In this document: piece after piece, positions 1 to 9,987 of the stretch
How the letters are laid out: every line of letters begins with the position of its first letter
Position numbering within the stretch: the first letter of the stretch is position 1
Assembly (NCBI GenBank): GCA_951394045.1
Contig: OX595992.1
Coordinates: 620,001-684,000 of the forward strand
Source of the DNA: Nitzschia sp. DOCU1
Lineage: Eukaryota > Bacillariophyta > Bacillariophyceae > Bacillariales > Bacillariaceae
DNA: 64,000 bases
Direction of reading: 5' to 3'
The notes under the pieces: generated by a model
What the model was told of the DNA's origin: nothing
What the model saw: the letters and a program-made list of their open reading frames with translations, nothing else
Database searches by the model: none
Position numbers and translations under genes: made by a program

Positions 1-2
1 TC

Positions 3-122
3 GCCGTGGCGTTGTTCTTTATCACTTACGGCATGTACACCAACGGAGTTTTCGATTCGTTCATGGCGCCGGCAAAAAAGGAAGAACCAAAAGTCGTCGA
101 CAAGAAAAAGAAGCAAAAGTAA
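3..122 (+). CDS. C-terminal end of a small membrane protein (5' partial)
   Basis: The first 120 bases are an open frame ending in TAA. They encode 39 residues: a hydrophobic stretch (VALFFITYGMY) that could be the last membrane segment, then a very basic tail. The last four residues are KKQK, which fits the KKXX di-lysine ER-retrieval signal of type I ER membrane proteins, so an ER or early secretory location is inferred. The rest of the protein lies upstream of the window, so the family cannot be named. Confidence 0.6.
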   Translation, partial: AVALFFITYGMYTNGVFDSFMAPAKKEEPKVVDKKKKQK

Positions 123-570
123 GCACGAAGAATCGGTGGAAAATATTGCTTCGTAAGAAGGCGAAACAGGATCAAAGGGAATGGCAGAGACGAAATCAGC
201 AGCAGACGGTGGCGGAGGAAAGAGAGCAGTAATTATTTGTTTTGATACAAGAGAGATATCGGGCCGCGATGGGAATGCTACGCCTCGGATATATTCTCTA
301 CAGTAGTTTTTTATTTAGTGATCAGGATAGTTGTTCGTGCCGAAAGGCTAGGTCCGTACCACGATTTATAGCTGTAAATTAACTGGAAATGGAGTACTAC
401 TGTAGCATAGTGTTGCTACTAGCGAGAGTTCTGATGCCAAGTGGCTACAGATTGGCTTTACTTGGATTTATGATAGTTTATTCATTGAATGGACACACCT
501 CTATGCGTGGCTACCCCAAGAGCGTAAGTTATAGACCAGCGTCCAATGTGAAGTTATGGGTGCTCCGCGA
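123..570. other. Convergent intergenic region
   Basis: This lies between the 3' end of the partial gene and the stop codon of the gamma-COP gene on the other strand, so it should hold both 3' UTRs. Short open frames here have no recognisable family. Nothing else is visible. Confidence 0.5.
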
Positions 571-3497
571 CTACATAATACAGTCGGCCACCATTCTGGA
601 CACCGTCGCGTCGTCACTTCGGACGGCAATCTTGAGGATAACTCCAGTAGCACCTTGCATGGCGATTTGTGCCCTCGCCAAGACCTGTTGCCCGCCGACA
701 AACACACCGCTCAAGTGAAGCATGTGTGGCTTTCCGTCTGCTTTTGGGGTACCCGTGCCGTCGCAAGGCTGCATTCCCAGGAAATCAACAATGGCAGCGA
801 CGGCATCTTCCATCTTCTTGAATTGAAGAGCGAATTTCTCCAAAACTTCATTGTCGTTTCCGACATTCTCCCACGCCTTTCGGAAGTCGGCCACTGTGAC
901 CTTGGCCATGAAATCCGAAGTGGAAATTCGAAGATCCTCCAAGGGGTACTCTTCTTCGAAGGTATCACCTTCCTCTTCGCCGGTGGCAGGGTCAACTTGG
1001 ACCACCGTGAACCGCAGTTCACAGGTGAATGTGGTGGGGACCAGAGCAGCCTCTGTGTTGCGTTCAAGGACAGTAAAACAATTCTTACTGTCGCCATATT
1101 TGATGTGGTTGCTGGCGATTTCACCAGAAGCCGTAAAGATTTCGGACTCGCTGTCGTCAATCAGAACAGTGACGTTGTCAAGCCGTTGGTTCTCGATAGT
1201 GTTTTGGACCGAAAATTGCAGTACAACGTGATTCGCAAAGATATGTTTGGTACATTGCACGACATATTCTGTTTCGGATTCTGTAAGCATGACGGGGGCA
1301 CAAGATCGGAAGGCCCGACCCAAAGACGCCAACTCGGGAATAGCATACACCACAGCAGCAGGGTCGACCACTTCCTTTTTCTTTGGCGCCGCAGGTTCCA
1401 TGATTCCATTCGTCTCCTCGATGTCCACTTCGCCCGACGCAGCGGCAATTTCGTCCGGGGTATCTTCGACTATCGGCAAGGATCCAAAGGTGATCGGGTC
1501 GGGGCTGTCCATAGTAATCGGAGTCTGCATGTAGGCCTTCATACTTCGCTCAAGTTTGTCAAACGACATGGGCATACTTTCGAGCAATACGTACGCAGCA
1601 GTGTCGCCAGCTACAGGAGTATCTGGTGGGATATCTTCGGCCTCTGCATCTTCTGGTGGAGGAATGTAAGGATTCTTCTCCATGGCATCCTCCAATACGG
1701 CAACTGCAATAGCAGCACGATCTCTCGTCTCGTCGTCTTCGTCCATCAAACTACGCTTCAACAGGGTCATGATAGAGGAGCGGAGAGAAGGGCACTGAGC
1801 CGCGAACTTGGACAATGCTGAGACGGCTGCTGCGCGGACAGCCGAGTTCTCCAAAATAACTCGGTTGTAAATGAATCGAATGTAACGAGCCGGGGCGGTG
1901 GTCGTAGGACCAAGCTCGCCAAGCAGGTGAAGAATCTGGGTCGAAAGCTGAGTAAATTCACAATCTTCAATGAATTCACACAAATGGAGCAGGGAGCTCT
2001 CGGTAGTCTCGGGCACAGTTCGAATCAAGGAGATGATGCTTGCCACGATACTCTTCTTGAACTCGAAGCCTCCCTCTTCCCTGAGGAAATTGGACAGGAA
2101 ACCCACCAATACACGATGTTTGGAAGGATACGTCAAACACAATTTCTGCAGACTACGAACCACCGTAATCTTGAACTCATCGGCGATTTCGGTCAGGAAG
2201 GCCGAAATTTGCTTCAACAAGCGGTCGATCGAGTTTTCACTTCCCGTCTTGAGAAGAGTGGTAATTGCCAAGGTGGCAATGGAGCGGTTGGAGTCTCCAA
2301 TCAAGGCCTCGAGATCTTCGTTGCACTTTGACACGACGCGCGGGTGAGCATTGGCGACTTGTGCCAAGGTGCGCATGGCTGCGTAACGAGTGGCCGGCTT
2401 GGGAGAGCTCAAGAAGAGCTGAAGGACAGAAATGGCAGGACTCAAGTCTTGAGGTTCCAGTCCGCTGAGGTTGCAGATCGACCGAGCGGCCTCGTAAACG
2501 ACAAGCTCAGACTTGTGTCGGAGACTGGCTTCGAGGAATCGGTAGCCCTGCTTTGCAGCCTCGGATCCTGAAGAGCTCAGGGAACGACCATCAGCAGCTT
2601 CATCGTTGAGAAGCTTAGCCGTATAACGAACCAACAAGACCAGGGCCAGAGGGGAGCGCAGTGTATTGCGGGTGCTGAACTGCTGAACAAGTTTGGAAAC
2701 CCCAAGTCGATCGTGCGACTTGATTTGATAGAGCAACTGCATGGCGTGAAACTGCACAATCTCGTTTGGAGACGAGCAAGCTTCTTGCGTTTCGCTAATC
2801 CACCTTCGGACGACCGCGGCACATTCCGGCGAAGACTTGAACAAATGAACCGCCGACACCAAAGCTGAACTGGCAACCTGCCCCGAGGAATCCACAATGG
2901 CTTGCTTAACGTAGCGTTCAATGGCTCCAAGCATGGCAGCATCCACAATACGGACAAGCACACGAAGAGCGTTACCTCGGTACAGGTCTACATCACAAGT
3001 CATGTCTTTCGTCAAACAGGAAGTGACAATGATCACATCATCAGGATTGCAAGTCTCGGCGACATCCTTGATGAATAAATACACCATCCTCCGGAGAGAG
3101 GCATCGTCACTCATAAAGAGCTTGGTAACACCAAAGAAGACATCCGTTGCCTCTACCGAAGTCATGTACTGTCCAGTGTTTTGCAGGTGCAAAAGCTGGG
3201 CAATCACTGTGCAGCATTTGCGAGGATTCTCACGGACCGCCGTTGGATCATGAAAGATTCTGGATACAAATGATGCGCTGGTTAGGAATCGACGGAACCT
3301 AATGCAACCTCGATAACAATAATAACACGACGAATGCCCTACCTGGCCTCCTGAAGTACCGCTGCCTTCTCTAGATGAGCATATGGGGAGACGTATTGCT
3401 CATCCTCTTCCACTTTAAACTTCTCGGCTAGTTCCTGGACTTCCCGCATCATCGATGCCATGCCCATGGGCCCATTTTCACCCTGTCCCTCCTGCAT
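571..3497 (-). CDS. COPG: Coatomer subunit gamma (gamma-COP)
   Basis: Gamma-COP is a subunit of the COPI coat, which retrieves proteins from the Golgi to the ER and between Golgi cisternae. Two exons are read: 3343-3497 and 571-3259, joined across an 83 bp GT-AG intron (3260-3342), for 947 residues in total. The splice restores the family N-terminus, with HLEKAAVLQEAR followed by IFHDPTAVRENPRKC. Residues about 45-600 are helical HEAT/adaptin repeats, a polar linker follows, and residues about 675-947 form the appendage, including FLGMQPCDG and HLSGVFVGG near the end, as expected for its platform subdomain. The length is close to the usual 870-900. The start ATG is the first Met of the open first exon. 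The gene is divergent from the rhamnosidase. A 421-codon open frame on the opposite strand is only a shadow. Confidence 0.95.
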
Positions 3498-3998
3498 GAT
3501 TCAAATATGAAGAGAAGATCAGGCAATGACCTTTGTCGAGGCTACTTTCTCAATGCGAGTTACCCTCCACAATGTCATCGGCGGGCACCGCCATCGTGCA
3601 AGGACATTGCGGCTGATGACCGGCGCCGATGGCGTTCCGCCGACCGCTGGTCTGTAGAACTCTACGTGATTTCAGTACTTTCACTGCAGGCCAGATTTGC
3701 AACAATGCCGCGCACCCTGGACTGGATGTCGAAGGGATGATCTTGAGTCACGAGTTATCTATGATGGTAGAGATGGTAGGTGCATAAGCATTTTCATTAT
3801 ACGAAATCTTTTGTTGGCTGCACATGCAGTCACGCTCGCGCACATGAGGTTTCGTTGCCATCACGATCATCACATCGGCCGTCGTGCTCATCATTATGAC
3901 AGGAGCCAAGAAGTAGAAAACGACCATCAATCCAAGTGAAACTCAGGGATGATGCTAACCAAACAGCACATTCAGACAGGTGCCGGAAACTGATCAGA
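3498..3998. other. Divergent promoter region (COPG / rhamnosidase)
   Basis: About 500 bases separate the two divergent start codons, so this region must hold both promoters and 5' UTRs. I see no convincing TATA box, repeat or RNA gene. Confidence 0.45.
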
Positions 3999-6900
3999 AT
4001 GTTGAAGTGGCGATGGGAAGAACACGGATATGGAACGCAAAGATTCCGGCGTCTCATTTCGATCTTCGTCGGAGTAGCGGTGTCAAGCTGGATTTTCTGT
4101 CGACAAGGAAAGATCACAGCTGGTAGGAAGTCGAATTCGGTGGATATTGCAAAATGCGACTTGATCCCGTATGATTTGACCGTGGAGCACTTATCCTCGT
4201 CGCGTCGCCCTGAGGATCAGGTGACGATCGATCCTGAATCAGCACGCGCTCCCCGATTCTCCTTCAAGGCAGCTAGCAAGACCACCCCGTCGCCTGAAGC
4301 GATTGCGAGCCACATTCAGGTCATTCGGCCAAGCAAATGTAGGGATTGTGGAAAGACAGAGGAAATCGTCTGGGACTCGGATTGGGTTCGGGCCGGGAGA
4401 AGCAACGGCTTGGACATTACACGAGATCAACAGTTGGATGGTTTGGTGCCTATGGAACGACTGATCTGGAGAGCTCGATTTGGAATCTCTGGCTCTTACA
4501 ATGCCGAAGACCTTGTTCCTTGTCCTTGGAGTCACTTTGAGTCATTTCTGGTAGGGCCTTCTAAGGAACGATGGGATCAGGCCGACTGGATTTGCGCCAC
4601 GAATCGGGTCGAGTCAGAGTGCGATTTCTACGACACTGAGGGGAAGGCAACAGCACCAATCTTTCGAACGGAATTCGATCTTTCCATTCAAGGCAATGAA
4701 TCACAGGATCTTGCAGGTGGTATAGCATCAGCGACACTATTTGTCTCTGGCCTGGGACACTACGAGGCATGGATGAATGGCGTCCATATTAACCACGATC
4801 GGTTTCTTGATCCTGCTCCTACAAGCTACGACAAAAGAATCTACTACAACTCTTTCGACGTTACCGATACGGTTAGGGAGAGCAATAGTAGACGCCAGGT
4901 ATTGGGGTTTGTTGTCGGCAATGGCTGGTTCAACCCCATGCCCATGAAATTTTGGGGGGCTCGAAATCTACGCGAGTACCTCACCGTGGGCACGCCACGA
5001 GTCCGCTGTGTTCTTGTTGTAGAATACATCGACGAGAATCTCGAACAACTCGTCATTACAACAACGACAGCATCAAGGAGCAGTCTGTCATTGTGGACTG
5101 CAGCTGATTCGGCCTTGCTCCGCAATGACTTGTACCTTGGAAATGTCGTCGATTTGGATCGATTGCATTCTCTAGAAGGATGGTCCAAATCTGATTTTGA
5201 CAACCCCCTGATTCAGTGGCAACAAGCACAAGAATGTCCCGCGTCTTCAAAGGGACTCGCTCATGCTTCTGCCTTCGAGCCGCAGCCGATACCACCCATC
5301 CGCTCGCGGACGCCGCACCGACTCCATCCTAGGTCGAGAACTTCTCTGGGTGATGAATTGGTGTTGGATATGGGTCTCAATACGGCGGCTGCTGTGAGAG
5401 TCAACGTCGTGGTTCCGCATGAGTGGGTTTGCAGCGCACAACAAATTGAACTAAAGTTTGGAGAATTGCTCTTTCCGAATGGGACAGTCAATGTGGAAAC
5501 TTCCATAGCGTAAGGATCTCGTTGGTGATACGTGTGTTCAAATTAATCATTGATCTTTGTTTTCACAACATGTGTCCAAATACAGGGGGCAGATTAAGGA
5601 GGAAGGATGCTGCGGCCCGTGTGCTCCAGCTGCGGCATATCAACGTCTCATTCTGCGAACGTCCCGTTCTGCCCAGTACACGACACAATTTTCATGGCAT
5701 GGCTTCCGCTATGTCCAAATTGGCTCACTTCCACCCGGCTGGGAAATAAATGTGGCTGCGATTCCCTTAATGACCGATCTGCGATGGACTTCTTTCTTTG
5801 AATCGTCGAATGCTCTCTTGAATGACATCTTCAGACTCTGCCAAAACACGCATGCATCCAACATGATGGGTATCCAATCCGACTGCCCGCACCGTGAACG
5901 TTTTGGGTACACTGGTGACGCCTTAGCAACACTTCCGACGTCTTTGACACTTTTTGACGGCTCCGCTTTTTACGAGAAGAGGCTATACGATGTCCACGAC
6001 TCGCTTCGCGTCAATGGAGGAGTTACGGTAAGGTCTGGGCGATCTGAGTGTTTGTTCCTTACTGTGCATTTGTCTTACTTTACAATGAGTCATCCAGGAA
6101 ACAGCTCCATATGTGGGAATCGCAACCAGTGGTCTGGGAGATGGCTCCGGACCGATCGGATGGCAGAGCTTCTTTCCCAACGTGCAGTTGGCTCTGCGTC
6201 GCTACTTTGGAAACACAAGGGCTTCTCTGGACATGCTACGTGATACAAGACGATGGGTACAGTTGGTAATCAACCATACCTACGAGGTCGAGCGTGGCCT
6301 CGGTGACTGGTGTGCCTTAGACAAGGTTCCGGTTGCAATCTCAGGCCGCATTTTTCTCGTGGAAGCATTGCGAGCGTGGATCTTGCTAGCTGATTCCGAC
6401 GACGAGAAAGTTGCGACAAGAGAAAGGTTGCAGCAGGAACTGGTAGCATTTGATAGCCGTTTTGTGTCAGAGTCCAATGGTGACATCTCGATCAATGGAT
6501 CCCATGCCACCCAAGCCGGCCAAGCTCTGGCTCTGTACTACGACATGATTGCGGAAACGAGGCTGCCTCTTGTTGTCGAGAGCTTTGTTAGAGCAGTTGA
6601 GAGGAGTGATCGTCATATTACAGCTGGGATGTTTGGGGTTCTACCATTGTTTGAAGCTTTGACAATGATCAATAGGACAGATTTGGCATGGCACATTGCC
6701 ATGCAGAGATCATACCCATCATACGGCTACATGCTCGACAATAACGCCACGACAATTTGGGAGAGCTGGGCCTTCTCTGACAGCAGGTATTCTCACAATC
6801 ATCCTATGTTCAGCGGGGTTGCTTCTTGGATGACGTCACATATTGGAGGCATTCAAGTAGCCCATGATGCTATTGGGTCAGATCGTCTCATATTTGCTCC

Positions 6901-7144
6901 AAAACCTCCTGTGACTTCTGGCCTTCGATATGCACGAACTATTTTGGACACGGCAAGAGGAAGGGCGTCTTGCGAGTGGCGATGTCAGATGGACGGGACT
7001 GTGGCTGTTGACATCGTTTGCCCAGTCCATACGCGCGGTTTAGTCATTCTTCCAGACGGATCCGATCCGATTTCGGTTCGAGGTGGAAAATATCATTTCA
7101 AAGCATCGGCGCCTGCTTGCCAAGCCGAGGTGTCTATTTTCTGA
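3999..7144 (+). CDS. GH78 alpha-L-rhamnosidase, membrane anchored
   Basis: This enzyme is expected to release terminal alpha-L-rhamnose from glycans. Three exons are read: 3999-5509, 5586-6027 and 6098-7144 (introns of 76 and 70 bp), giving 999 residues. A hydrophobic segment near residues 20-34 after a basic stretch looks like a type II signal anchor, which would place the enzyme in the secretory pathway or at the cell surface. The N-terminal jelly-roll module shows SGLGHYEAWMNGVHI and DPAPTSYDKRIYYNSFDVT, typical of GH78. The (alpha/alpha)6 catalytic domain has DCPHRERFGYTGDA (about 603-616), GDWCALDKVP, and ATTIWESW with a Glu near residue 873, matching the positions of the acidic catalytic residues of the family. 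The open frame extends 21 codons upstream but only from GTG, so the ATG at 3999 is preferred. GH78 is mainly bacterial and fungal, so ancient transfer is possible, but the introns show it is now a resident nuclear gene. Confidence 0.9.
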
Positions 7145-7305
7145 ATCTGACGATCCATCAACAATCCCTTGTATGATTGAAAATATGACGCTATTTTACC
7201 CTGGCTTGGCTCTATCATATCATGCGCTCTTTGAAAGCTTTCGTTGAGAATGCCCTTGATCCCGAGGGCGCTCGTCTTGATCCTCCTTTTGGTGTAGTTC
7301 CTTTC

Positions 7306-8586
7306 CTAGACCACAACATTACCAACGCACGGTCCAATGTTCAACGAGTCAAGGAGTCCGATTGGAGAGAGCGCCAGTTGACCAACATTTGTGGCTAGGG
7401 CTCGAAGCGTGAAAAAGGTTGGCTCCCCCAATGGAACTGCTGGAAGCTCGATATCCACGACCTCCCACCCCCCATCATCCCGAGCAAACATAGTATTATC
7501 TCCAAAACCTTCTACGTCGATAGAATCTATGGTTTTGTCGAACAGGAGTTCCCCGTCGCCCCCCACTTGGATCTGTACGGTGAAGAAGTCATTGCGGCCA
7601 GACGCGCTGGGAGGTTGAACAGTCTCCGTGCTGATGAACCTCATGGCGAAAGTAAAGCAGAACTTGATGTCCGTTTTACAAACAGACTTGTCCACGCCTG
7701 GTATACGAAAGTCGTCTCGAGAAAGAGAATTAGGAGGCGTCGAGCCAAGCAGGGTACCCAATCCCTCGATGGACGCATAGCCAGTTCCTTCGTGCGCCAA
7801 GCAACTGTTGAAGACTTCGCATCTTGGGCGTCTGTCTTTCTTCTGACGAACTGCAACGTTGTTCGAAACTGTCCACTCGGCAAGCCCAATCCCGGAGTCT
7901 TCAAAGTCGAAGTTCGCCAAATTCAACGGTGGCAACGGATATCCGAACACCTTGCTCTTGATCTCAGCGGAACTGTTGATGTTCAATTCCGGTGCGAAAG
8001 ATGCCCAAAAGTTAACTTTCTTCGGGTAGCATCCAGTATAGTATGGCAAGATTTCTTGAAAGCCTCCGTTTTCTTGGCAAGTTTCACCTGCGGCCCACTC
8101 TTCGAATATACCGCCAGACGCACAGACATCGATCCCATCGTCGTCAGAGGTGCTCAGAGATTCAGCATCGTCAGAGGTGCTCAGAGATTTAGCATCGTCA
8201 GAGCTGCTCAGAGATTCAGCATCGTCCGAGGTGCTCAGAGATTTAGCATCGTCAGAGCTGCTCAGAGATTCAGCATCGTCAGAGCTGCTCAGAGATTCAG
8301 CATCGTCAGAGCTGCTCAGAGATTCAGCATCGTCAGAGCTGCTCAGAGATTTAGCATCGTCCTCGGAGCTCCTCTTGGGAGATTCTTCATAAGAAGGCAG
8401 TCTTGAAGGAGGACAATAGAGCAGCTCGGTCGAATCTTTACAGCGTACTGCAAGAGCCAAAGTGGTAGAACGGCCGCAAATCTTGGGTTGCTTGCGAGAC
8501 CCTTTCAAGGAGCCAGGCTTGCCGATGGTAGCTCGAGGATGGGCAACCAAAAACACCAGCAAGAGAAAGGAAAAATAAAGTTTCAT
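7306..8586 (-). CDS. Secreted protein with Ser/Asp nonapeptide repeats
   Basis: This is a 426-residue protein of unknown function. It starts with a clear signal peptide (KLYFSFLLLVFLVAH then ATIG), which is why the ATG at 8586 is chosen. The frame is open for another 68 codons up to an ATG at 8790, so a longer product cannot be excluded. Residues about 65-150 hold eight nonapeptide units of the type SDDAESLSS or SDDAKSLST. The remaining 275 residues form a cysteine-containing domain (motifs NFDFEDSGIGLAEWTVS, GYASIEGLGTLLG, WEVVDIELPAVPLGEPTFF) that resembles a beta-sandwich carbohydrate-binding fold. That resemblance is a guess from composition and not a family match. An extracellular or cell-wall role is likely. 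The acidic, phosphorylatable Ser repeats are reminiscent of proteins of mineralised walls. Confidence 0.75.
   Translation of the reverse strand: MKLYFSFLLLVFLVAHPRATIGKPGSLKGSRKQPKICGRSTTLALAVRCKDSTELLYCPPSRLPSYEESPKRSSEDDAKSLSSSDDAESLSSSDDAESLSSSDDAESLSSSDDAKSLSTSDDAESLSSSDDAKSLSTSDDAESLSTSDDDGIDVCASGGIFEEWAAGETCQENGGFQEILPYYTGCYPKKVNFWASFAPELNINSSAEIKSKVFGYPLPPLNLANFDFEDSGIGLAEWTVSNNVAVRQKKDRRPRCEVFNSCLAHEGTGYASIEGLGTLLGSTPPNSLSRDDFRIPGVDKSVCKTDIKFCFTFAMRFISTETVQPPSASGRNDFFTVQIQVGGDGELLFDKTIDSIDVEGFGDNTMFARDDGGWEVVDIELPAVPLGEPTFFTLRALATNVGQLALSPIGLLDSLNIGPCVGNVVV
8138..8366 (-). repeat. 27 bp tandem repeat encoding SDDAESLSS units
   Basis: About eight near-identical 27 bp units (on the + strand: cagagattcagcatcgtcag and variants) lie in the coding sequence and keep frame. 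They differ mainly at Glu/Lys and Ser/Thr codons, which suggests recent unequal exchange. Confidence 0.9.
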
Positions 8587-9275
8587 TATAACAGCAGTGG
8601 CAAAGTCAGATGAGAAGGTTCGGTTATTAACTTGCCAAACCGGTGCCTTTTTGTTTCTTCTACCCGCAAAAAAATGGTTTGAGTATTTGAGAAGCTTGGG
8701 TTTGCTTAACTCGTCGTCGTATCTTTTCGCTATCTCGTCAAGTAGGTTCTGTTCGTAAGAAGAGTGAACGGCTCGCCCGGATACGGTCATCTGGCAAGCA
8801 ATGGTCTTTGTTTTCTTGGCCCCGCAAAATCAGTAGCGAAGATTGTGAGAAGCTTTGGTTTCTTCCCTCGTATCTTTTCGCTATCTCCGGTAGGTTTCGG
8901 TCGTACCGCTCTACCTATCGGCATCGATTCTTGAGAAGCTTTAGATGACCGCATGCCTTGTGGTGCCATTGGCTCGGCCACATCAATGTGACAAAACTAA
9001 TTAACGAATGAAATAAATTTAGCCTTCTGACGAACGTGGTCGTGCGAGTGCATAATCGGCGCCACGCGTCTCCACCGGAACGGCGACGTCATTCATTCCA
9101 AGATCTATGACTCGATCGACTTCTTCTTTGCGATCCTTTTTTGGGAGGGCAAAATGGATGCATCTCACCACAGATTCCACCATGCTGCTGCCCCCCGTCA
9201 TGAGAGGGAAACGCAGCTACGTTTGCTACAAGCTTCGAAGTTGGTGCAAATGCTAAGCAGCTCCACTATGTTCTC
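8587..9275. other. Divergent region upstream of the repeat protein and HIT gene
   Basis: This holds the promoters of the two flanking genes, plus an imperfect duplication listed separately. A 60-codon frame on the minus strand (9019-9201, starting with ATG) looks protein-like in composition but has no recognisable family. I do not call it a gene. Confidence 0.4.
8649..8918 (-). repeat. Imperfect tandem duplication of a 5' segment
   Basis: Segments 8649-8778 and 8807-8918 resemble each other along their length. Shared blocks include tatcttttcgctatctc, gagaagcttgg/gagaagctttgg and cccgcaaaa. On the minus strand both copies keep an open frame with a common pattern (GRAV, then KPKLL, then FAGRRNKKAP or FAGPRKQRP). 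The downstream copy lies in the extension of the repeat-protein frame and the upstream copy ends in a TGA that overlaps the ATG at 8790. This suggests an old duplication of an N-terminal coding segment. Confidence 0.65.
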
Positions 9276-9893
9276 ATGATCAGTTTGTCGAGATTACTAC
9301 AACTATTTTTTCTTTTGGAATTCTCCTTGCTTTCCTATTCCTTCTCCATGACGACTTCCACTTCGTCATCTTCCGATACCGACATGAGATTTGGCAAATT
9401 TCTGATCCCCTCCCCGCACATTTTCTATCGAACCACGCGGTCTGTGGCCTTTGTCAATCTCCGACCCATTGTTCCTGGTCATGTCTTGGTCATGCCTCAT
9501 CGCATCGTTGCCACTATGGAAGAATTGTCCGAAGACGAATACGTGGATATGTGGAAGTCGGTGCGAGTCGTACAGCGTGTCTTGAAACGACAGTACCCGG
9601 AAACCACAGCCTTTAATGTAGCGGTACAAGATGGACGAGCCGCAGGGCAATCGGTTCCACATGTCCACGTTCACATTTTGCCACGCCAGGGAGGAGATTT
9701 TGAGCGTAACGATGATGTCTATGAAGAATTGGAACAGTGGGCACCACGAGATGAATTGCGAGAGAGTAAAATGAAAGGTAGCATAGATGTTCCGGACGAT
9801 GCAGATCGAGTCGATCGAACGGATGAAATGATGGCAGATGAAGCGGCGATGTATCGCAAAGCATTGGAAGCGGAGGGGGGTTCCAATCTATAG
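9276..9893 (+). CDS. FHIT: HIT-family hydrolase, FHIT type
   Basis: This 205-residue protein belongs to the histidine triad superfamily. FHIT-type members hydrolyse diadenosine polyphosphates such as Ap3A. The core is complete: FGKFLIPSPHIFYRTTRSVAF, FVNLRPIVPGHVLVMPHRIV, FNVAVQDGRAAGQSVPHVHVHILPR. The catalytic triad HVHVHI is near residue 130. After it comes the FHIT-like tail GDFERNDDVYEELEQW. The first 25 residues (SRLLQLFFLLEFSLLSYSFS) look like a signal peptide ending near a Phe. An internal Met (MTTSTSSS) could start a cytosolic form. Plastid or secretory targeting is therefore possible but not certain. The gene is intronless. Confidence 0.9.
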   Translation: MISLSRLLQLFFLLEFSLLSYSFSMTTSTSSSSDTDMRFGKFLIPSPHIFYRTTRSVAFVNLRPIVPGHVLVMPHRIVATMEELSEDEYVDMWKSVRVVQRVLKRQYPETTAFNVAVQDGRAAGQSVPHVHVHILPRQGGDFERNDDVYEELEQWAPRDELRESKMKGSIDVPDDADRVDRTDEMMADEAAMYRKALEAEGGSNL

Positions 9894-9987
9894 TAGATGC
9901 CAATCTGCTGTAGGTGTCGGTTCTAGGATTTTAGTAGTAGAATGATACATGGGACAAAATCTAGGTAGGTAGACAAAAACTATTTTG

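Noticed and set aside
556..1821. 421-codon plus-strand open frame
   Set aside because: Fully antisense to the gamma-COP coding sequence, with no start context and no family motif; the gamma-COP frame explains the sequence.
7567..8406. 279-codon plus-strand frame with RAAQRFSIV repeats
   Set aside because: It is the antisense reading of the Ser/Asp repeat array of the secreted protein.
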